64,000 nucleotides of DNA from NCBI RefSeq assembly GCF_003574655.1, contig NZ_QNUM01000005.1:310001-374000 (forward strand), written 5' to 3'. The notes beneath the pieces were generated by a model, which was not told where the DNA came from, searched no databases, and was given only the letters and a program-made list of their open reading frames with translations. The translations under genes were made by a program, and so were the position numbers. Within the stretch, counting starts at the first letter, position 1. Each line of letters opens with the position of its first letter. This DNA is from Cohaesibacter haloalkalitolerans. Lineage in GTDB: Bacteria; Pseudomonadota; Alphaproteobacteria; Rhizobiales; Cohaesibacteraceae. Below, piece by piece: positions 49,805-58,797 of the stretch.

Positions 49805-50425
49805 GTGGCCCGCAAAACCAAAGCAGAAAAAGAAAAAACCTATCAGGCCTTGCTTGAGGCTGGTGCAGAACTGTTTCAAAAACAGGGCTATACGGCGACG
49901 ACATTGAACGAAATCGCCGAGCGGGCGGGGGTGACGCGTGGTGCCTTCTATGGCCATTTTCCCGACAAATCCGAGATGATTAAGGCGATCTGGCAGGAGC
50001 ATGTGATGCCCTTCTTCGAGCCGATCAGGGAAACCCTGCTAAACCTGCCGGAGCATGACCCGGCAACCCGATTCAGACATGAGATCAACAATCTGCTTGA
50101 GCTGTTCGAAGACAACAACGTTGTCGGACGAGCATTCTTCATCATAATGCATAACATGGAAATATCGGTGAAGGACCGCGACCTTGCGGAGTTTCTGGAC
50201 GACAAGTACCGGCTCTATAAACAGGTCCTCTTTTGCGCCTACACCAGGCTGCATGACGCAAGGCAGTTGCGCCCCGGCGTGGAACCCGAACAGGCTGCCA
50301 TGGGCTTTCTCTATATTCTCATCGGTATGATCAACATGGCCCTACTGCCGTTTGGTAATTTTGATTTTGCGCGGGACGGATATCCCGTGTTCGAGCACTA
50401 TTTGAACAGCGTTCTGAGCGCCTGA
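49805..50425 (+). CDS. TetR/AcrR-family transcriptional repressor
   Basis: 206 residues from GTG 49805, chosen because the protein then starts MARKTKAEKEKTYQALLEAG as AcrR/TtgR proteins do; an ATG at 49751 is in frame. The helix-turn-helix is TTLNEIAERAGVTRGAFYGH followed by FPDKSEMI. The C-terminal TetR_C ligand domain contains FFIIMHNMEISVKDRDL and AAMGFLYILIGMINM. Divergent from the RND adaptor and probably its repressor. Confidence 0.93.
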   Translation: MARKTKAEKEKTYQALLEAGAELFQKQGYTATTLNEIAERAGVTRGAFYGHFPDKSEMIKAIWQEHVMPFFEPIRETLLNLPEHDPATRFRHEINNLLELFEDNNVVGRAFFIIMHNMEISVKDRDLAEFLDDKYRLYKQVLFCAYTRLHDARQLRPGVEPEQAAMGFLYILIGMINMALLPFGNFDFARDGYPVFEHYLNSVLSA

Positions 50426-50746
50426 GACGTCGGATGATTATCGTGAGCCAAAAGCCTCGCTTGTGGGTGAACGGACGTCAGCCAATCATGGTGCATTTTC
50501 ATTCACGGCTTTCACGCAAGCCCCAACGGGCGAGGCTTGCGGTCATGAAGTTGATCAGCAATTGTTCCGCCGATGCCTGCTGGATGCCCTTCAAGTGATT
50601 GACGGCGCGTAGAAATTGGCAAAGCTCGCCGCAATTCTGGCAACCCGGGAGTAAATGCCAGGTCACTACGAGGCATATGTGGAAATGTCATTCTCATGAC
50701 AAAATAGCCATTGATTCAACCCCCCATGATCTTTAAACAGGTCCGC
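50426..50746. other. Intergenic region before tRNA-Ser
   Basis: 321 bases. It contains an 8-bp hairpin (CGCAAGCC at 50515-50522 with GGCTTGCG at 50534-50541) without a T-run, perhaps the end of the tetR-type transcript. No gene recognised. Confidence 0.5.
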
Positions 50747-50836
50747 GGAGAGGTGGCCGAGTGGTCGAAGGCGCGCCCCTGCTAAGGGCGTAGGCGGGTA
50801 ACTGTCTCGAGGGTTCGAATCCCTTCCTCTCCGCCA
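50747..50836 (+). tRNA. tRNA-Ser (anticodon GCT)
   Basis: 90 nt including encoded CCA. The acceptor arm GGAGAGG pairs with CCTCTCC. The anticodon loop is CTGCTAA, anticodon GCT. A long variable arm and GGTTCGAATCC T arm fit serine. Confidence 0.97.
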
Positions 50837-51168
50837 TCCCCCTTCTCAGATATTGTTTTTCCCGAAAGCTCTTGCAATTCAATGGGCGGCGGCTCATGTT
50901 CGTCGGCGGTTTTGCGTGGATATGCCGAAGGCTCAGGCACGGAAAGATCTCCCTCAGTATGTCAAAGTGAAGCGCAGCGGCTGTAATCAGGGTTTTGGGC
51001 CTGGTTGCTCCTCTCGATGCCATTGGCATGAACACGGCGTTGACAAGCAGAGGATTCTGGCAATTCCCGCTGTGTGTGCCTGCCGTGTGTGCGTGACTTC
51101 TAGCAAGGCTCGAGAACACTGGCGCGGTGTGCAAGGACTTTGTATGGGCTTTATGAAAAGGATATATC
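50837..51168. other. Intergenic region after tRNA-Ser
   Basis: 332 bases without a supported gene. Open frames crossing it on both strands (one would overlap the tRNA) have no family features. Confidence 0.5.
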
Positions 51169-51507
51169 ATGAATTTTCGTATTGATGGCCAGAAGGTCCG
51201 GTTCCGGATCGACAAGTCTGAACTGGAATGCCTGTGCAACGGGACGAGTGTCATCCAGGCAACATGCCTGTCCGAGGGTCAGATTCTTGGTGCCGTTATC
51301 GAGCCCGCCGAAATGGCACCGGTGCTATCCTTGAGTTGGGACAATCAAACTCTGCGGCTTGCTGCCAACATCGGTGACTTGCATGCATTGCGGGATGCGT
51401 TGCCTCAGCGCGAGGGCCTCAAGCAGAAGACCTCAATCAATGATGAGGTTTCTCTTGATCTCAGCCTGGAAGTTGATATTCGCACTCAGAACCGCAAGCG
51501 GGACTGA
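51169..51507 (+). CDS. Small conserved protein (DUF7009-like)
   Basis: 112 residues, ATG with AAAGGA upstream. The start MNFRIDGQKVRFRIDKSELE (short strand then a helix) and the following LGAVIEPAEMAPVLSLSWDN and LRLAANIGDLHALRDALPQR resemble a family of 110-130-residue cytoplasmic proteins I recall as DUF7009. Function unknown. It is isolated between tRNA-Ser and the PIG-L gene. Confidence 0.6.
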   Translation: MNFRIDGQKVRFRIDKSELECLCNGTSVIQATCLSEGQILGAVIEPAEMAPVLSLSWDNQTLRLAANIGDLHALRDALPQREGLKQKTSINDEVSLDLSLEVDIRTQNRKRD

Positions 51508-51793
51508 GGGGCTCCGCTTGTCGGGTTCAACGGTGATTTCACATCTCCTGAGGATCAACCGTCAAACGGGGACACATTTGAACTGGCGCCCCCTCCGAAG
51601 AGGGAGCTAATCCTCTATTGGGTGGAGAGTGTTATCTGGCGCACCGGATAGGATTTCAATCGGTGCTTTGCCTTCATGTTTCTTGCGGTCACCTCTCCAT
51701 GACTTGATCGAATTTGGCGTGATTCCGTCTTGCGGATTGCATATCGATTAATGCTGCGGGAGGCTGTAATCCCGCTCCACGACGTTTGCTCCT

Positions 51794-54196
51794 TCAGGCT
51801 TTTTGCAACAGGTTGGCCATCAGGCGGAATGCGCCGGGCACCAGTTTGTCCATCTGGTGGTGCAGGACGAGACTGGTGTGGGTGTGTCTTCCTTTGCCGA
51901 TTCTGGCCGAAACCAGAGCACCGGTAAGCGCGTCTTCATTGGCATCATGGAGAGAGAGCAGGGGCTCATATGCCTCTTCCCATCGGGAGGCGAAATAGAG
52001 CCCGCGCTCCTTATCCCAGCCATCCCAATCCTCAGGGCCAATTCGATTGGGGCCGACAAGGAGCGGATGCTCGCTGTTCAACACCGTGACTTTAGCCGTC
52101 GGGTCGGTAACACGCCACCGAAGGGACGGCGAGCCTATCTGAAGAAACCGGGGAGGGGTCTTTTCGGGATTCCAGCCATCCGATGGCCGATGATAGAGCG
52201 TGACAAGATGACCGCCTTCTTCCACGAACGTGCGAATCCTGTCGGTCGATGCCGCGAGATCCTTGCGCAACCCGAAGGCAAATAGGCCTATAAGGATCGT
52301 GGTGAAGCGGGATAGATCACCTGACAACGCCGAAGCGTCGAGATCTTCGTATGGAACGCCCATTCTGCCGAGCCAAAGGGCGACATTATCGGCTCCCCCG
52401 CCAACATAGCCGACATGGATGTCTTCTGGCAGTTGGAGATCAAGGCAGAGAATATCCAGAGCCACAGGCTTGATATGCCGCCCCTTGCCGATATGGGGGT
52501 AGCTGAAGTCAGTGACGGATGAGGCCGGTTCGCCATCGATGAGAGGAACAATGCTGATGCGCCCAGCCTTGGGCTGTGAAGGTGCGATGACCTTTTTGCC
52601 CGCGCCATTCTGTTGAATGTCCCAACCATCCGGCGCTGAGAAACTCAAGCTTGCGTCATCACAGGTGGATTGGACCTTGAACAGCAATTTGTCGGTCGGT
52701 TGACCTATGGGCAGTAGAAAGGCTGGAGGTTCGATTTCAAGGGAATGGGCCGGAATGACTGGCAAATCACATTCCAGATCGAATGCCTTTGTGGCTGGCT
52801 GGCCGCCAATAGTCGCAGTCATGGTGATAAAGGCGGCGCCATTGCCTTCCAGAGATGACCACTTGGGCGGGTATTGCAAGGACAGGGGCGCATCCCGCTG
52901 GGCGGACAGGGTGTAGCGGAGCAAACCGTCTTCGCGGCTCATCAACTGGGCTTTTACCCCCTGCGGCAAGGTGAGGGAAACCTCGGGCTCAGCGGACAAG
53001 CCTTGTGGCAGGACGATGGTAAGGTCTGTTGAGCCACCCTGTGTCAGGGCGTCGCCTTGTGCGTAGGCCCGCTCGAAAAGCGCATCGGTTTCAAACAGCG
53101 CAACATCGATTTCAACGAGCTTGCGTTGCAGTCGATGCTGGTGGAGGTCGAGGAAGGTTTGTGGCGCGCAGTCAAGCGCTGCAACCATTGCCTCTTTTGC
53201 GGAAACAAGAGAGCGGCAGATTGCAGTGCGATCCGGGAAGGCATCAACGGCATTGCTGATCGCCTCGTCTGCTGATTTTAACAATGATGAGAGTTTCCCC
53301 TCCGCCGACTGTCCCGCGCAAAGAGCAGTCAGCGATGTGGGGAGTTCGTCAGAAATGGTGGATTCCGGGTGTGACCCTGAAGGCCCATGCAGCAAATGGA
53401 GTTGCCAGCGGCTGGCGGGGCGGTCTGGCCAGACGCCCATGCCCTGAGAGGCATGATAATAGCGCGACCATTCCCCCAAGCGCCCAAAAGCTGCTCCGGT
53501 TGGCAAATCAACGCCGGTTGCGTCAATCGTCAAGGTCGCCGGAGGCGGCGGCACCGTATCGTCATAGGTTCCGCCGCCGCCAGACCAGGCTGGCAGATAG
53601 AATTTCGCAACGCGCCAGGGTTTGAGACCTTCCTCAAAATGCTCCGGATAGGCCGTTTCATCGGCGGCGAGCGCCAGCGCGGTTTCCGCAGCGCGCGTCA
53701 TCGCCCTGTGGTGGCCATGCTGGCCCGGGACGTCAAGAAAGGTCGGCAGCACGATGTCGGGACGTTCTTCGCGATAGGCCCTGACCATCCGCTCGACGAT
53801 GCGCTCTTCACCCCAATGGGCAAATGTGCCATCGCCGTCTTTTGAAAAGCCGAAGTCATGCACCGGGTCGTCCGGTCCGTGGCCGAGCCAATAGATATCT
53901 GCATCAAGAACTTGTGCCGCCTTTTGCATCTCCAATGTCCGCAACACGCCCAAAGCGCCGAGGCGCTCAGGCCCCAGAATACTCTGGCCCCCTTCGCCGC
54001 GCGTGGAACACCCGACAATGACCCGCATGCCCAGCTTGAGGCTCAGATGGGCCAGAAGGCCTGATTGCTCGTCATCGGGGTGAGCCCCCGTATTCATGAG
54101 AGTCACTAAGGACTTCAACCGCGTCAGAGCCCGATAAAGAGAGGTCAGTTTGGGTGACGTCATCTGGTGTTCAATTCTTTGGCGCGGCGTAAGCAT
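51794..54196 (-). CDS. Large PIG-L family deacetylase
   Basis: 800 residues from ATG 54196, with AAGGA 9 bases upstream; the frame is open to 54364 without support. Residues 30-260 are the PIG-L/LmbE zinc hydrolase domain: GAHPDDEQSG with His39-Asp41-Asp42, STRGEGGQ, and the third-ligand region DVPGQHGHHRA (His160, His162, His163). PIG-L enzymes remove acetyl from N-acetylglucosamine conjugates. The remaining 500 residues contain beta-rich segments and, near residues 580-700, a Rossmann-like ThuA/glutamine-amidotransferase-type part (VGYVGGGADNVALWLGRMG, FVEEGGHLVTLYHRPSDGW). No signal peptide. It follows the ROK gene by 19 bases. Confidence 0.88.
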   Translation of the reverse strand: MLTPRQRIEHQMTSPKLTSLYRALTRLKSLVTLMNTGAHPDDEQSGLLAHLSLKLGMRVIVGCSTRGEGGQSILGPERLGALGVLRTLEMQKAAQVLDADIYWLGHGPDDPVHDFGFSKDGDGTFAHWGEERIVERMVRAYREERPDIVLPTFLDVPGQHGHHRAMTRAAETALALAADETAYPEHFEEGLKPWRVAKFYLPAWSGGGGTYDDTVPPPPATLTIDATGVDLPTGAAFGRLGEWSRYYHASQGMGVWPDRPASRWQLHLLHGPSGSHPESTISDELPTSLTALCAGQSAEGKLSSLLKSADEAISNAVDAFPDRTAICRSLVSAKEAMVAALDCAPQTFLDLHQHRLQRKLVEIDVALFETDALFERAYAQGDALTQGGSTDLTIVLPQGLSAEPEVSLTLPQGVKAQLMSREDGLLRYTLSAQRDAPLSLQYPPKWSSLEGNGAAFITMTATIGGQPATKAFDLECDLPVIPAHSLEIEPPAFLLPIGQPTDKLLFKVQSTCDDASLSFSAPDGWDIQQNGAGKKVIAPSQPKAGRISIVPLIDGEPASSVTDFSYPHIGKGRHIKPVALDILCLDLQLPEDIHVGYVGGGADNVALWLGRMGVPYEDLDASALSGDLSRFTTILIGLFAFGLRKDLAASTDRIRTFVEEGGHLVTLYHRPSDGWNPEKTPPRFLQIGSPSLRWRVTDPTAKVTVLNSEHPLLVGPNRIGPEDWDGWDKERGLYFASRWEEAYEPLLSLHDANEDALTGALVSARIGKGRHTHTSLVLHHQMDKLVPGAFRLMANLLQKA

Positions 54197-54215
54197 GCAA
54201 ACAAGTCCTTGGTTG

Positions 54216-55433
54216 TCAGGCAACCTGTTGGTCAGGTGATGACGTTTCAAGCTTTGGGGTGAGGATTTCAAACAGTGGCAGGGCGGCCGCGCCAAGAGCT
54301 GCGGTAAATTGCCCGGTCTGTCCACGCATGACGCGTGGCAAGGTGCGCATGCGCCGACCAGCAACCGAGCGCGGCAATGCCTTCATGCGCTCAAGAAGAG
54401 CGTCAAAAATCTGGTCGGACAGGATCCCGCCGACGATCAGCGTTTCCGGGTCGAGAATGTTTTCAAGCAACCCGACGATCGTGGTCAGATGCAGCGAGGC
54501 TTCATCGAGCCATTCCAGAATGACCGGGTCATTCGCTTCAAGCAGCGCTTCAAGCGCGTCAATATCAGGACGCAGGCGACCGACCGCCTCGAATTTCTCG
54601 TATAACGCATGCAAGGAGGCGTAGCGTTCCAGACATCCTTTCTGTCCGCATGGGCACGCACGGCCATTGGGAACCGCCAGCACATGGCCAATTTCGCCAG
54701 CGTTGCCGAAGGCTCCGCGGTAGGGAAGGCCATCCTGAATCATCCCCAGCCCGATGCCGGTGCCAAAATAGATCATGCCGAAATGCGAGACCTTGTGCCC
54801 GGCTCCGAAAAGGCGCTCGGCCACGGCTGCTGCCGAGGCATCGTTTTCCAGAGTGACGCTGGCGCCGCAGGCCTTCTCCAGCGCGTCTTTGACATTCATG
54901 TTGCTCCAGCCGGGCAGGGTGGTTGGGCCAACAGAGCTCATGCCGTCAATGTCAAACGGACCGGGCATGACAACGCCCACTCCAAGCAGGGGCGAGGCAA
55001 AGGACTGTCTTGCGCGGTCCGTTTCGGCCTTGAAAATGGGGAGACATTTTTCCGGTGTCGTATCGGTGAGCGGAATGATCCGCTTGTAGCGAAGGTCGCC
55101 AGTCAGATCCAACACCGTCGTGGCCATCTGGTCGGTTGCGATCTCGACACCAATGGTCGCTGCCCCTTCAGGGTTGATGGCAAACTGGACAGGCGGCTGG
55201 CCTCGGCTGGTGCGGCGGCGTCCGGTGTTTTTGACCAGATTGGCCTCGACCAGTTCCTCCACGATATTGGCGACAGCCTGTGCGGTCAGATGGGTGCGCC
55301 GGGCAATCTCCATGCGCCCCAGACTGCCATGCTGGCGAATGATGTCCAGCACGACACGTCGATTGTGCTCCCGGCTTCTCTCAGGGTTGTTGCCAATCGC
55401 GAAATGGGTCGCAGCGCGTGGTTTCTTGGTCAT
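54216..55433 (-). CDS. ROK-family transcriptional repressor
   Basis: 405 residues from ATG 55433 (GGGA upstream). An N-terminal winged helix (SREHNRRVVLDIIRQHGSLG, EIARRTHLTAQAVANIVEEL) is followed by a ROK sugar-kinase-like fold with LGVGVVMPGPFDIDG, the zinc motif CPCGQKGCLERYASL, and IYFGTGIGLGMIQDG. NagC/Mlc/XylR-type regulators sense a sugar or its phosphate. Divergent from the ABC operon and first gene ahead of the PIG-L gene; likely the local regulator. Confidence 0.93.
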   Translation of the reverse strand: MTKKPRAATHFAIGNNPERSREHNRRVVLDIIRQHGSLGRMEIARRTHLTAQAVANIVEELVEANLVKNTGRRRTSRGQPPVQFAINPEGAATIGVEIATDQMATTVLDLTGDLRYKRIIPLTDTTPEKCLPIFKAETDRARQSFASPLLGVGVVMPGPFDIDGMSSVGPTTLPGWSNMNVKDALEKACGASVTLENDASAAAVAERLFGAGHKVSHFGMIYFGTGIGLGMIQDGLPYRGAFGNAGEIGHVLAVPNGRACPCGQKGCLERYASLHALYEKFEAVGRLRPDIDALEALLEANDPVILEWLDEASLHLTTIVGLLENILDPETLIVGGILSDQIFDALLERMKALPRSVAGRRMRTLPRVMRGQTGQFTAALGAAALPLFEILTPKLETSSPDQQVA

Positions 55434-55494
55434 GATTGTCCCGCTTTTCTCAGGTTTCCCAGTCTGGTGCCGATAGGCCCTACTCGTCAATACA

Positions 55495-55507
55495 TTAATT
55501 CAATTAA
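55495..55507. promoter_or_regulatory. AT-rich palindrome, possible ROK operator
   Basis: TTAATT-C-AATTAA, a perfect palindrome with a central C, 62 bases before the ROK start. A TTGACA follows at 55517-55522, pointing to the ABC operon. The location and AT-rich symmetry suit a ROK operator; binding is inferred. Confidence 0.45.
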
Positions 55508-55624
55508 ATTATCTTATTGACAAAATCCAATTGTTACGCAACGCTTAACGCAAAGGGTGGACCAGGCAATCAAAGAACCGCCCAAAAACAGAGGTGGGGC
55601 AAAATGGCTCCATACATTCAATAA

Positions 55625-55663
55625 TCAAACGTCACCATGCGGATGATGAAACCGGTGGTTTGA
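55625..55663 (+). other. Imperfect hairpin in the leader of the ABC operon
   Basis: TCAAAC (55625-55630) and CACC (55633-55636) pair with GGTG (55654-55657) and GTTTGA (55658-55663), with a 2-base bulge. It lies 60 bases before the binding-protein start. It may be a leader structure or a second operator. Confidence 0.35.
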
Positions 55664-55722
55664 TCTTTCGTGCGTTGGCAGATGACCAAGCATTTCGCCG
55701 TTAACAGGGATTGGAGTTTTCA

Positions 55723-56973
55723 ATGAAAAAAGCGCTACTGCTTGCCGGATTGCTGTCCGGTTTTAGCCTGCCTGCATTCACTGCTGCTCAGGCCGTGGAA
55801 ATTGAGTATTGGCAATATATCTATGAGACCCGCGTCAATGCCATGGATCAGCTGATCAAGAATTTTGAAGCAGCCAATCCTGACATCACCGTCAAGCAGG
55901 TCACCTTCCCATATGCCGATTATCAGACCCGTATTGTTGCCGCCAACATGGCAGGCAAAGGGCCGGATGTCATGCAGCTGTTCTACGGTTGGCTCGACAA
56001 GTTCGTTGCAGGTGGCCTGTTGCAGCCGCTTGGCAAGGAAGCCTTTCCGCACGACAAGATCGAAGCCGATTTCTTCCCGATCGTGACGGCCATGCAGCGC
56101 GATGGCGAATACTATGGGCTCCCGACGGCCGTGCGTTCACTGGCGCTGTTCTATAACAAGAAGCTGTTTGCCGATAGCGGGCTGGACCCGGCAAACCCGC
56201 CCAAGACCCTTGATGAACTTGTTGCTGCCAGCAAGGTAATCGCCAAGCATGACGATGCCGGAAACATGCTGACCGAAGGCATGACGATGGACATGAGCGG
56301 GCAGGACCATCACTGGTGGCGTGAAGTGCTTGTTCGCCAGTTCGGCGGAGAGCCCTATACGGATGACTATCGCACCGTGAAATATGATAGCGAAGCCGGT
56401 GCCAAGGCGCTGTCCTTCTATACGGATCTGCAGCTCAAGGAAAAAGTCGGCCAGATCGGCTTCATGGATGAAGGTCAGGCCGCGTTCCGCGCCGGCAAGG
56501 CCGGGATGACAATCGACGGCACCTTCCGTCTTGGTTCCTTCAAACAGATCAAGGATTTCGAATGGGGCGTTGCCGAGCTGCCAGCCAATGCTGACGGCTA
56601 TCAGTCGAACTATTCAAGCTATTTTGCCAACGGCATTGGCGCCAAGGTCAAAGGTGAAAAGCTCGAAGCGGCCGAAAAATTCCTCGCCTACGTCACCTCT
56701 CCGGAAGCCATGAAAATCTGGCTTGACGTTGTCGGTGAGCTTCCTGCCAAACGCGAAGTGGCGTTGACGGATGAAAACACGGCCAACCCGATCTATGGCC
56801 CGTTCCTCAAGGGGCTGGCCGATGCGCACACGACGCTGTTCGTGGATGAGGCTGCACAACGCCAGACCGCCATGGATATGGCCAACCGTGTGCTGATCAA
56901 TGGTCAGACGCCTGAAGAGAGCGTCGCTGAAGCTGCCAAGCAGGAACAGAAGATTATCGACGACGCGATGTAA
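55723..56973 (+). CDS. ABC transporter sugar-binding protein (family 1)
   Basis: 416 residues, ATG with GGAG upstream. Signal peptide MKKALLLAGLLSGFSLPAFT with cleavage after AQA. The mature protein is a family 1 extracellular solute-binding protein: VEIEYWQYIYETRVNAMDQL, NPDITVKQVTFPYADYQTRI, AGKGPDVMQLFYGWLDKFV, and SNYSSYFANGIGAKVKGEKL. It captures the substrate in the periplasm. First gene of the operon, divergent from the ROK gene. Confidence 0.94.
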   Translation: MKKALLLAGLLSGFSLPAFTAAQAVEIEYWQYIYETRVNAMDQLIKNFEAANPDITVKQVTFPYADYQTRIVAANMAGKGPDVMQLFYGWLDKFVAGGLLQPLGKEAFPHDKIEADFFPIVTAMQRDGEYYGLPTAVRSLALFYNKKLFADSGLDPANPPKTLDELVAASKVIAKHDDAGNMLTEGMTMDMSGQDHHWWREVLVRQFGGEPYTDDYRTVKYDSEAGAKALSFYTDLQLKEKVGQIGFMDEGQAAFRAGKAGMTIDGTFRLGSFKQIKDFEWGVAELPANADGYQSNYSSYFANGIGAKVKGEKLEAAEKFLAYVTSPEAMKIWLDVVGELPAKREVALTDENTANPIYGPFLKGLADAHTTLFVDEAAQRQTAMDMANRVLINGQTPEESVAEAAKQEQKIIDDAM

Positions 56974-56986
56974 GCGGGAAAAATCC

Positions 56987-57937
56987 ATGCCAAGCACGGT
57001 TCAGACATCCAAAGGGGCGGCGCAAGGCCGCCCCGAGGGCGGCGGTTTTACCGATCGCTTTTCGATGCGCACGAAGCGGCTATTCTGGGTCTGGACGTTT
57101 CTGGCGCTGCCTGTGCTGTTCTACTCGGTTATCCGTTTCTACCCGACGATTGATGCCTTCCGTCTTTCCCTGACGGACTGGAACCTGATGAACAAACCGA
57201 AATTCATCGGGTTTGAAAATTATGCCAAGCTCTTTTCTGACCCGAAATTCTGGCAGGTTTTCCGGAATACCTTTGCCTATCTGATCCTTGGTACGCCCAT
57301 TTCACTGCTCATTTCCTTTACGGTGGCCTTCGCGCTGGACCGGATCAGATTTGGTCATAGCTTTATCCGGGCGCTCTATTTCCTGCCGTTCCTGACGACG
57401 GCCGCAGCCATGGCGTGGGTCTGGAGATGGTTTTATCAGCCCGCTCCGATCGGGGTGATCAACGATCTTTTGTCCTCGTTCGGTCTGATGCAGCAGCCGT
57501 TTTTACGCTCGACCTCACAGGCCCTGCCGTCCATCATGGTGACCGCCATCTGGGCCGGTCTGGGCTTCCAGATCATCATTTTTATGGCTGGCCTGCGTGC
57601 CATTCCGTCAACATTCTACGAAGCGGCGCGGATCGATGGGTTAGGGGAGTGGGCAATCTTGAAAAAGATTACCTTGCCCTTGTTGAAGCCCACCACGATC
57701 TTTCTGGTCGTGATGTCATCCATCGGCTTCCTCAGGATTTTCGATCAGGTCTACAACATGACCACCAACGATCCCGGTGGCCCGCTGGGTTCGACAAAGC
57801 CGCTCGTCCTGATGATCTACCAGTCGGCATTTTCCTCCTATCAGATGGGCTACGCTGCCGCGCAAACCGTGGTTCTCTTTCTCATTCTGCTGGCGATTTC
57901 GCTTCTTCAGCTCTGGATTCTGAGGGACAAAAAATGA
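56987..57937 (+). CDS. ABC transporter permease, MalF/UgpA type
   Basis: 316 residues from ATG 56987, 13 bases after the binding-protein stop. Six helices are expected; the EAA loop is FYEAARIDGLGEWAILKKIT. N-terminal soluble part about 25 residues, then FWVWTFLALPVLFYSVIRFY. FIGFENYAKLF is a common MalF-like segment. The stop overlaps the next start (ATGA). Confidence 0.95.
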   Translation: MPSTVQTSKGAAQGRPEGGGFTDRFSMRTKRLFWVWTFLALPVLFYSVIRFYPTIDAFRLSLTDWNLMNKPKFIGFENYAKLFSDPKFWQVFRNTFAYLILGTPISLLISFTVAFALDRIRFGHSFIRALYFLPFLTTAAAMAWVWRWFYQPAPIGVINDLLSSFGLMQQPFLRSTSQALPSIMVTAIWAGLGFQIIIFMAGLRAIPSTFYEAARIDGLGEWAILKKITLPLLKPTTIFLVVMSSIGFLRIFDQVYNMTTNDPGGPLGSTKPLVLMIYQSAFSSYQMGYAAAQTVVLFLILLAISLLQLWILRDKK

Positions 57938-58791
57938 CCGATACCGACCGTCAGGAAGCGTTGTCTCGCTATCGCATCAAGATACAGCCCGGTCGCATCC
58001 TCATCTGGACGCTGCTGTTCATTGGCGGCATCGTGATGATAACGCCGCTCCTGTTCATGTTCTCCACCTCGTTGAAACCTGCGAGTGACGTCTATGATCT
58101 GCGATTGATCCCGGCCCATCCGACATTGTCCAACTATGTTGCGGTTCTGACGAGCACCGGCTTTGTGCGCTGGTTTTTCAACTCGATGCTGGTCGCGGTT
58201 TCCGTCACCTGTTCGAATGTTTTCTTTGATAGTCTCGTGGGCTATACGCTGGCCAAATTCCGGTTCCGTGGCCGCCGCTTCATCTTTCTGGCCATTCTGT
58301 CGACCTTGATGATCCCGACCGAGATGCTGGTCATTCCATGGTATCTGATGTCGGCAAATTTCGGATGGCTGGATACCTATTGGGGCATCATGTTCCCTGG
58401 CATGATGACGGGATTCGGCACATTCCTGATGCGCCAGTTCTTCGAGGGCGTGCCCGATGACTTCATGGAAGCGGCTCGGGTTGATGGCATGAACGAATTC
58501 GTCATCTGGTGGAAGATTGCCATGCCGCTCGTTGCGCCCGCACTGTCCGCCCTTGCCATCTTCACCTTCCTTGGCAACTGGACGGCCTTCTTCTGGCCGC
58601 TGATCGTTACCACATCCAGCGAGCTTTATACGCTGCCGGTGGGGCTTTCGAGTTTTGCCGTGGAAGCCGCCATCCAGTGGGAGATGATCATGACCGGTGC
58701 CGCACTGGCAACCATCCCCACATTGCTCGTATTTCTTCTCTTTCAGCGATATATCGTGCGGGGCGTCATGCTCGCCGGTGTGAAAGGCTAA
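57934..58791 (+). CDS. ABC transporter permease, MalG/UgpE type
   Basis: 285 residues, overlapping the first permease by 4 bases; the frame is open upstream but the coupled ATG at 57934 fits the family. ILIWTLLFIGGIVMITPLLF, then FSTSLKPASDVY, and the EAA loop FMEAARVDGMNEFVIWWKIA. Ends RGVMLAGVKG, typical of MalG-like permeases. Confidence 0.95.
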   Translation: MTDTDRQEALSRYRIKIQPGRILIWTLLFIGGIVMITPLLFMFSTSLKPASDVYDLRLIPAHPTLSNYVAVLTSTGFVRWFFNSMLVAVSVTCSNVFFDSLVGYTLAKFRFRGRRFIFLAILSTLMIPTEMLVIPWYLMSANFGWLDTYWGIMFPGMMTGFGTFLMRQFFEGVPDDFMEAARVDGMNEFVIWWKIAMPLVAPALSALAIFTFLGNWTAFFWPLIVTTSSELYTLPVGLSSFAVEAAIQWEMIMTGAALATIPTLLVFLLFQRYIVRGVMLAGVKG

Positions 58792-58797
58792 TACAAT

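Noticed and set aside
50733-51254. 173-codon minus-strand frame across tRNA-Ser
   Set aside because: It overlaps a complete tRNA and reads through its antisense; no family features.
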